Assembly: GCA_028551475.1 (NCBI GenBank)
Contig: CM052357.1
Location: 8,417,931 to 8,481,930, forward strand
Origin: Casuarina equisetifolia
Taxonomy: Eukaryota > Streptophyta > Magnoliopsida > Fagales > Casuarinaceae
DNA length: 64,000 nucleotides
Direction of reading: 5' to 3'
Part shown: in pieces, positions 59,785 through 64,000 of the stretch
Position numbering within the stretch: the stretch's first letter is position 1
Layout of the letters: every line of letters begins with the position of its first letter
The notes under the pieces: model-generated
Database searches by the model: none
Told to the model about the DNA's origin: nothing
Seen by the model: only the letters and a program-made list of their open reading frames with translations
Position numbers and translations under genes: made by a program

Positions 59785-60135
59785 ATGAGTCGCCGAAGTG
59801 GAAGCAGCCCCAAGCTGGAATTGAAGCTGAACCTTTCACCACCAAGGCGCAACCCAAGGGTGGAGTCGCCAATCCGCTCGGCGACAGCGTCACCGACATC
59901 CCCACCAAGCTCGTGCGTGTCATCGGAGCTCAACCAGGACGACAGCCTCCGATACTCCACCAGCCCGGAGGCCACGTCCATGGTTCTGGCTGGCTGTCCA
60001 CGCTGCCTCATGTACGTGATGCTCTCAGAGAACGATCCCAAATGCCCCAAATGCAAGAGCACGGTTTTACTCGACTTTGTGCACGACTTTGTGCACGACA
60101 CCACGAGTGCCGCCAACAAGACAAGGAGGAGCTAG
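59785..60135 (+). CDS. GIR1/GIR2-like EAR-motif repressor, 116 aa
   Basis: A small plant nuclear repressor of the GL2-INTERACTING REPRESSOR type; in Arabidopsis these proteins bind GL2 and recruit TOPLESS corepressors to limit root-hair growth. Visible: an EAR motif LELKLNL (residues 11-17); a Ser/Pro-rich conserved segment RVESPIRSATASPTSPPSSC (25-44); SPEATSMVLAGCPRCLMYVM (60-79); and two CxxC pairs (C71/C74, C87/C90), a zinc-ribbon-like unit ending in TVLLDF. The coding part is a single exon; the 5' leader probably has an intron (59,600-59,739). The C-terminus carries an in-frame 4-residue tandem duplication (DFVHDFVHD). Assignment is by motif recognition; which paralogue it is cannot be told. 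Confidence 0.92.
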   Translation: MSRRSGSSPKLELKLNLSPPRRNPRVESPIRSATASPTSPPSSCVSSELNQDDSLRYSTSPEATSMVLAGCPRCLMYVMLSENDPKCPKCKSTVLLDFVHDFVHDTTSAANKTRRS

Positions 60136-61203
60136 ACAAGAGAGAGCCTTGATAATTCCGCTGTTGTTTCTAGGACTACCTTTTCACCTTTTCTATATTT
60201 ACCTTTTTTGCCTTCTTTTTTACTGTTTCCTTGCAGCGCTTTTTTCGCTCCACTTTGGGGTCCAATCCACCATGTTTTGCGGAACTCTGTGTTATTAGTA
60301 AAAAAAAAAAACAGGGACGATAACCCCTTGGCCCGGGTGGAAAATGGAGCGCTAATAGCAGAGCCTTTTTGCCTTTTCGACTCTGCTAATGATGGAAAAA
60401 TAGGACAATGGCCAACCTGGGCATCTTAGGGGCATCACTAGCTTTGTCCATGTTTCTCTTCTGGTTCGGCTTGCTTTCTTCCCTCTTTAGCAGAAGTCTA
60501 TGTAAAACCGGTTTTATTGACCATGACTGCCCCGCCCCTACTTCTCTTCATCAGAGAATAGCTAGTGATCTATGTTCTATGTTTATTCTAAGTTCGACGT
60601 GCAGTAGATTTCCCACTGTACTTGCAAAGTTCAAAATTACACAAAACCGGGCCTAACCCGAGTCATGACTGGCCAATCCAAATAGCTATGGGAAAGTATC
60701 AAGATCAAACGGCTATGAACAAATATAGATTAACTAAATGTCGGCAGCTAATCGCAATCAGGTTCGGTGCATATCACTGTCTTGCACGCTTATAGACATG
60801 GAGATGGAGATGGAGACTATTTAACAGTCTGACGGCCGATGATAAACTTTTTTAAATGAGATGATGATAAAGTGAAAGAAATTAAGAAAGATAAGGGCAA
60901 GTGGGTAAACTAAGAAAAAGCAAGCTAGTTTGGGTTGGGTTGGGTAGTTCGAGCATTGAAAAAACAAGGGGATTGAAAGACCATTAAAAACACATAAATG
61001 CACGAGTAATTGAGACGGTTGAGAATAATGAGGACACAACGTCAGATGATAAATACAAATTTAATTCCACCTTCTGCCCTCTCTTCTTCGATCATCTCTT
61101 TTGGGCATCCTCTTCCTCTCTTCATGTTCTCCTATTCAGTACAGTTTCGCTCTTTAGTACTTTCTGTTCTCCAACGCTCTTCCTTCACTCAAACACATGC
61201 ACA

Positions 61204-61208
<5 letters not shown>
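60136..61208. other. 3' region of the GIR1-like gene and intergenic
   Basis: No coding features were recognised. An A run is at 60,301-60,311. The pyrimidine-rich stretch 61,070-61,200 looks like a leader or promoter of something further right. Confidence 0.4.

Positions 61209-61256
<48 letters not shown>
61209..61256. repeat. (TC)24 microsatellite
   Basis: A perfect 48-bp TC run ends in a C run. It is the longest simple repeat in the window and is probably length-polymorphic. Confidence 0.95.
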
Positions 61257-61258
<2 letters not shown>

Positions 61259-61335
61259 CCAACCCCTCTCCCTCTCTCAACTTTATATTCTTACTATATT
61301 TGATTTACATTAAAAAAGCATAGGGAATCAAAACA

Positions 61336-61441
61336 ATGGCTTTCGCCTACTCTATTTCTTCTCTTCCCTTTTTCTTTTTTATTTTGGGCTGTCCCATAAA
61401 TTCTCAAGAAGAAGAAGAGGAAGAAGAACTCAGCCCATACC

Positions 61442-61473
<32 letters not shown>

Positions 61474-61593
61474 TCCAAAGCTTGCGTGAAGAAGAAGGAT
61501 CAGTCAGTAGGAAGAGCTGCGAACTACCAAAGGGCGGCTTTAAGCGCTGGTGTTGAAAGATGGATCATTAATGATAGTCCTCATCCATGCTAA
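61336..61593 (+). CDS. Doubtful small ORF, 85 aa
   Basis: The ATG sits in a good plant context (AACAATGGC) behind a pyrimidine-rich leader-like region. The first 22 residues are hydrophobic (SLPFFFFILGC), like a signal peptide. The middle is an acidic run followed by an Arg-Glu repeat coded entirely by the AG microsatellite (61,443-61,470). No homologous family is recognised. The microsatellite coding makes chance opening likely. It could instead be part of a 5' leader. Confidence 0.2.
61443..61470. repeat. (AG)14 microsatellite
   Basis: A perfect 28-bp AG run, complementary to the TC run 187 bp to its left. Confidence 0.95.
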
Positions 61594-64000
61594 CAAACTT
61601 AGCAGCGGCTCTAAGATGATCAGGTAGTCAGAACAAATACTTCGGTCTTGTAAAGCAATGAGCCAATTTCATACCTTATTTGAAATCTTGAACTAAATAG
61701 AAGCGTGCAATCTAGGCAACTAAAGATCCATGGAAGCTTTGTGGAATCAAAATAAAAATAAGTTGAAAAGCATATCAGGTGGTTGTTAGCATTCTCATTA
61801 CATAAATAAAGGAATGATGAAACGCCATCCTTCAGCCTACCTGCAACTGAAAGCAGATCTCACCAGATTCTCATTAATCTGAATAAATGAACAGAATGCT
61901 AGAGGACAAAACCTCACCTCAGTTGCTACTTGAGGATGTCACGGACAAGACGCATTAACAAATTTGAGAAACAGATGTATAGCCTAAATTTCTGAAACTT
62001 CATTGTTCGGGAGCACCTCCATTAATTGCACGGGTAAAATGAAATAAATCCTGCATGTTTTGACATTCAGAGCATGACAAACACCGGTTTGACTCCAACT
62101 ACCTACTCCAGGATGAATGTTTCACTTTAAGGTAAAGTCCACAGCAACAAGAACCCATGGGGATACGGAGAAAGGTTCTGTAAGCAAATTTCACTGTCTA
62201 GAGAATTTGGCCCGATTTCAGCATCCATATGATGCTAACTACTATAGTATGGCCACAAACATTCAAACATAATGTTTCTCAAAACATACTTGCTGCAGAT
62301 GCATCAGTCCTTTCTAGAAAGCTCTTAACAAGAGAAGAATTCATTTTTTCCAAATAATGCAGACCTCAAGATTAATGAAGAATAAAAACATTAAGAGTTC
62401 TGTTTTCTTCCTTGTCTCAGTGGGCAGGGGACAGTTCACATTTATCCCCTGTTATTAGCAAGTGTTTTACAGTATTCCATCCCTAGAGACACAGAACTCT
62501 CCATGCACCTAAACCCAGGACACCGTGAAGTGCTCGTGAAATTGTTCTGTACTCAACGCATAAAAAGCATATAAGGCTGGCAGTTTCCCCAAGGCTTCTA
62601 TCGCACTTTAATTGAGACTATTTATTCCTTTCATGTTAGCATATGATGCAGATACGATAGGTTGAGTTGAAGCCTTCTAACTGCATCTCATTTAGATGTG
62701 CTATTTAAGCATAAAATTAATCATGAAAGATCAGAGTTATTAGATCGAAATGCCACTAACCAAAAATCAACTCTCTGCTTTTAAAATGATGTACAGAGAT
62801 CCTAAGAAGGGCCAAGGGGAAAGTTAAAGATCGAAGTCCAATATGGACCTAACTAACAGCTGCCCAGGTTAACATCTATATTTGCTCAAACAGCATGAGC
62901 CATAAACACAGGAAAATATTGATCTTGGTTGCATGGAATTTGCATCCAAAACGAGAATTATCCAACCACGAAATAATAGGAACAACACCATCTCCTCCAC
63001 AAATTTAAGGAACAACAATTAGGGGCATCATTTGCCCATGACGTACTAATTGAGAATATATCCGAAGGACCAGCTGCACCCATAAACACATAGCTCAACA
63101 ATATTGATCTTATATACAATGACTTTTTGCATCGACAATCCTTTCGAATCAAAATGCATGAGATTAACCATTCACTCTCAGAAGGAGAAAAAAAAACTAG
63201 TTTTTTAAAACTGCTCAGAATAGTCCACTGTTCAGCATCCCAAACTTAGGAAGCGTATTTCTGCTTCTAAACTTATTACTTCAATAAGCAATTCATGCCA
63301 CATATTATATAGAAAGAATGCAATCAGGCCACCCCTCCATTTTCAGAAAAACCCAACGACTAGTAACTTCAAAACAATCTTTGGTCATACTCTCTTTTTT
63401 TTTTAATTAAATATTCTTCTTTACAAGCAGGAATGGAGACTGAATCATAGACCAGTCAATAATGTCCCAACATCAAACGACTGGGCAAAAAGCTCAATGC
63501 CTTTAATGCAGAATATGAAATACGCACTGCAAGAATAGAATCATTTCAAACAAAATCCAATTTGTAGACTACTCCCATCGAAATGTTTCAATTTGGACAC
63601 TTGGCTGCACAACCAAGTCCTTGAAAGTTAAGCCGCTTCAGTTTAACCTTAAATGTGACCACTTTTAACAGTTATGAAGCTATTATGAATATTATTATCA
63701 AAAGTATACTGTAGTTATAATTCCTTTGCATACCAATGAGTTAATCAAACATAACTTATAAAGGTAGGGAATCTAATAAATTTCCAAGACGGTTAAAGTT
63801 ATGTCAAGCAAACCTAGGTTTCGTGAGTCGCAGCAGTTTATCCCACATCTACATGTTGAAAGACCACGATCATGTTAACCACGTCACCAAATCCAACAGA
63901 TTTCAAAGTCACATAAGCTCGTGTCACCCAAATATAGGTTTTGGTAGTTGCAGTGTTTGACAATATATGTCCTTTCCAGAACAACAGTCGCGTTAAGCAC
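61594..64000. other. No gene recognised
   Basis: Moderately AT-rich single-copy-looking sequence without ORFs of note. It may be an intron or UTR of a gene continuing beyond the window; I see no exon I can support. Confidence 0.35.

Noticed and set aside
59468..59923. Minus-strand ORF of 151 codons over the GIR1-like gene
   Set aside because: It lies antisense to the leader and the conserved coding exon, has no recognisable domain, and is explained by the base composition of the real gene.
1..64000. tRNA, rRNA, CRISPR or virus-like loci
   Set aside because: I looked for tRNA cloverleaf boxes, rRNA text, spaced repeats and caulimovirus-type domains and saw none; the reverse transcriptases present belong to LTR elements and a LINE.

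Overview
The window is nuclear DNA of a land plant, most likely an angiosperm. It has short GT-AG introns, a ribosomal protein gene with telo-box and site II promoter elements, plant-specific families (a GIR1-like EAR repressor, NAD-binding SDRs of the secoisolariciresinol/xanthoxin dehydrogenase type) and a load of decayed LTR retrotransposons and an L1-type LINE. I cannot name the species. There are no bacterial, CRISPR or phage features.

Layout. Positions 1-5,198 hold most of a degenerate minus-strand Ty3/gypsy element (partial 3' LTR, integrase, RNase H, RT, protease, gag, PBS, complete 5' LTR). It abuts a fragment of a second LTR family (5,199-5,319). 5,320-10,220 is repeat-rich and includes a 2-kb repeat 'E' (6,945-8,904). 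10,222-15,432 is a nearly full-length LINE with an intact ORF1 and a broken ORF2. 15,433-17,700 is gene-free.

17,700-31,524 is a tandem array of SDR loci, all on the minus strand: pseudogene A (17,715-19,792, with a solo LTR inside exon 2), truncated pseudogene B (22,765-23,061), relic C (25,349-25,553), and two intact two-exon genes, SDR1 (26,749-27,706) and SDR2 (30,557-31,524). A second copy of repeat E (20,780-22,764) sits between A and B. A gypsy integrase relic lies to the right of B.

32,700-46,709 is the gene-rich core. RPS17 (eS17, single coding exon) is convergent with an eight-exon TLDc-domain gene (33,973-38,701). That gene is divergent from a conserved plant gene of unknown function (39,203-40,725). 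A two-exon gene for a small membrane-anchored coiled-coil protein with a 3.7-kb intron follows (42,701-46,709). 46,710-59,300 is mostly non-genic: an unidentified minus-strand pseudogene (48,339-49,125), a decayed copia-like LTR element (51,219-53,293) and a collapsed minus-strand copia element (55,720-57,098). A GIR1/GIR2-like gene lies at 59,785-60,135. The last 4 kb holds long TC and AG microsatellites and no gene I can support firmly.

The intact genes are ordinary plant housekeeping, regulatory and metabolic genes and do not form a pathway together. I found no clear new biological system. The most informative parts are the SDR array (an active-site Ser/Gly difference between the two intact copies, and an A/B duplication that supplies the empty site for the solo LTR), the LINE's overlapping ORFs, and the organisation of the repeats.
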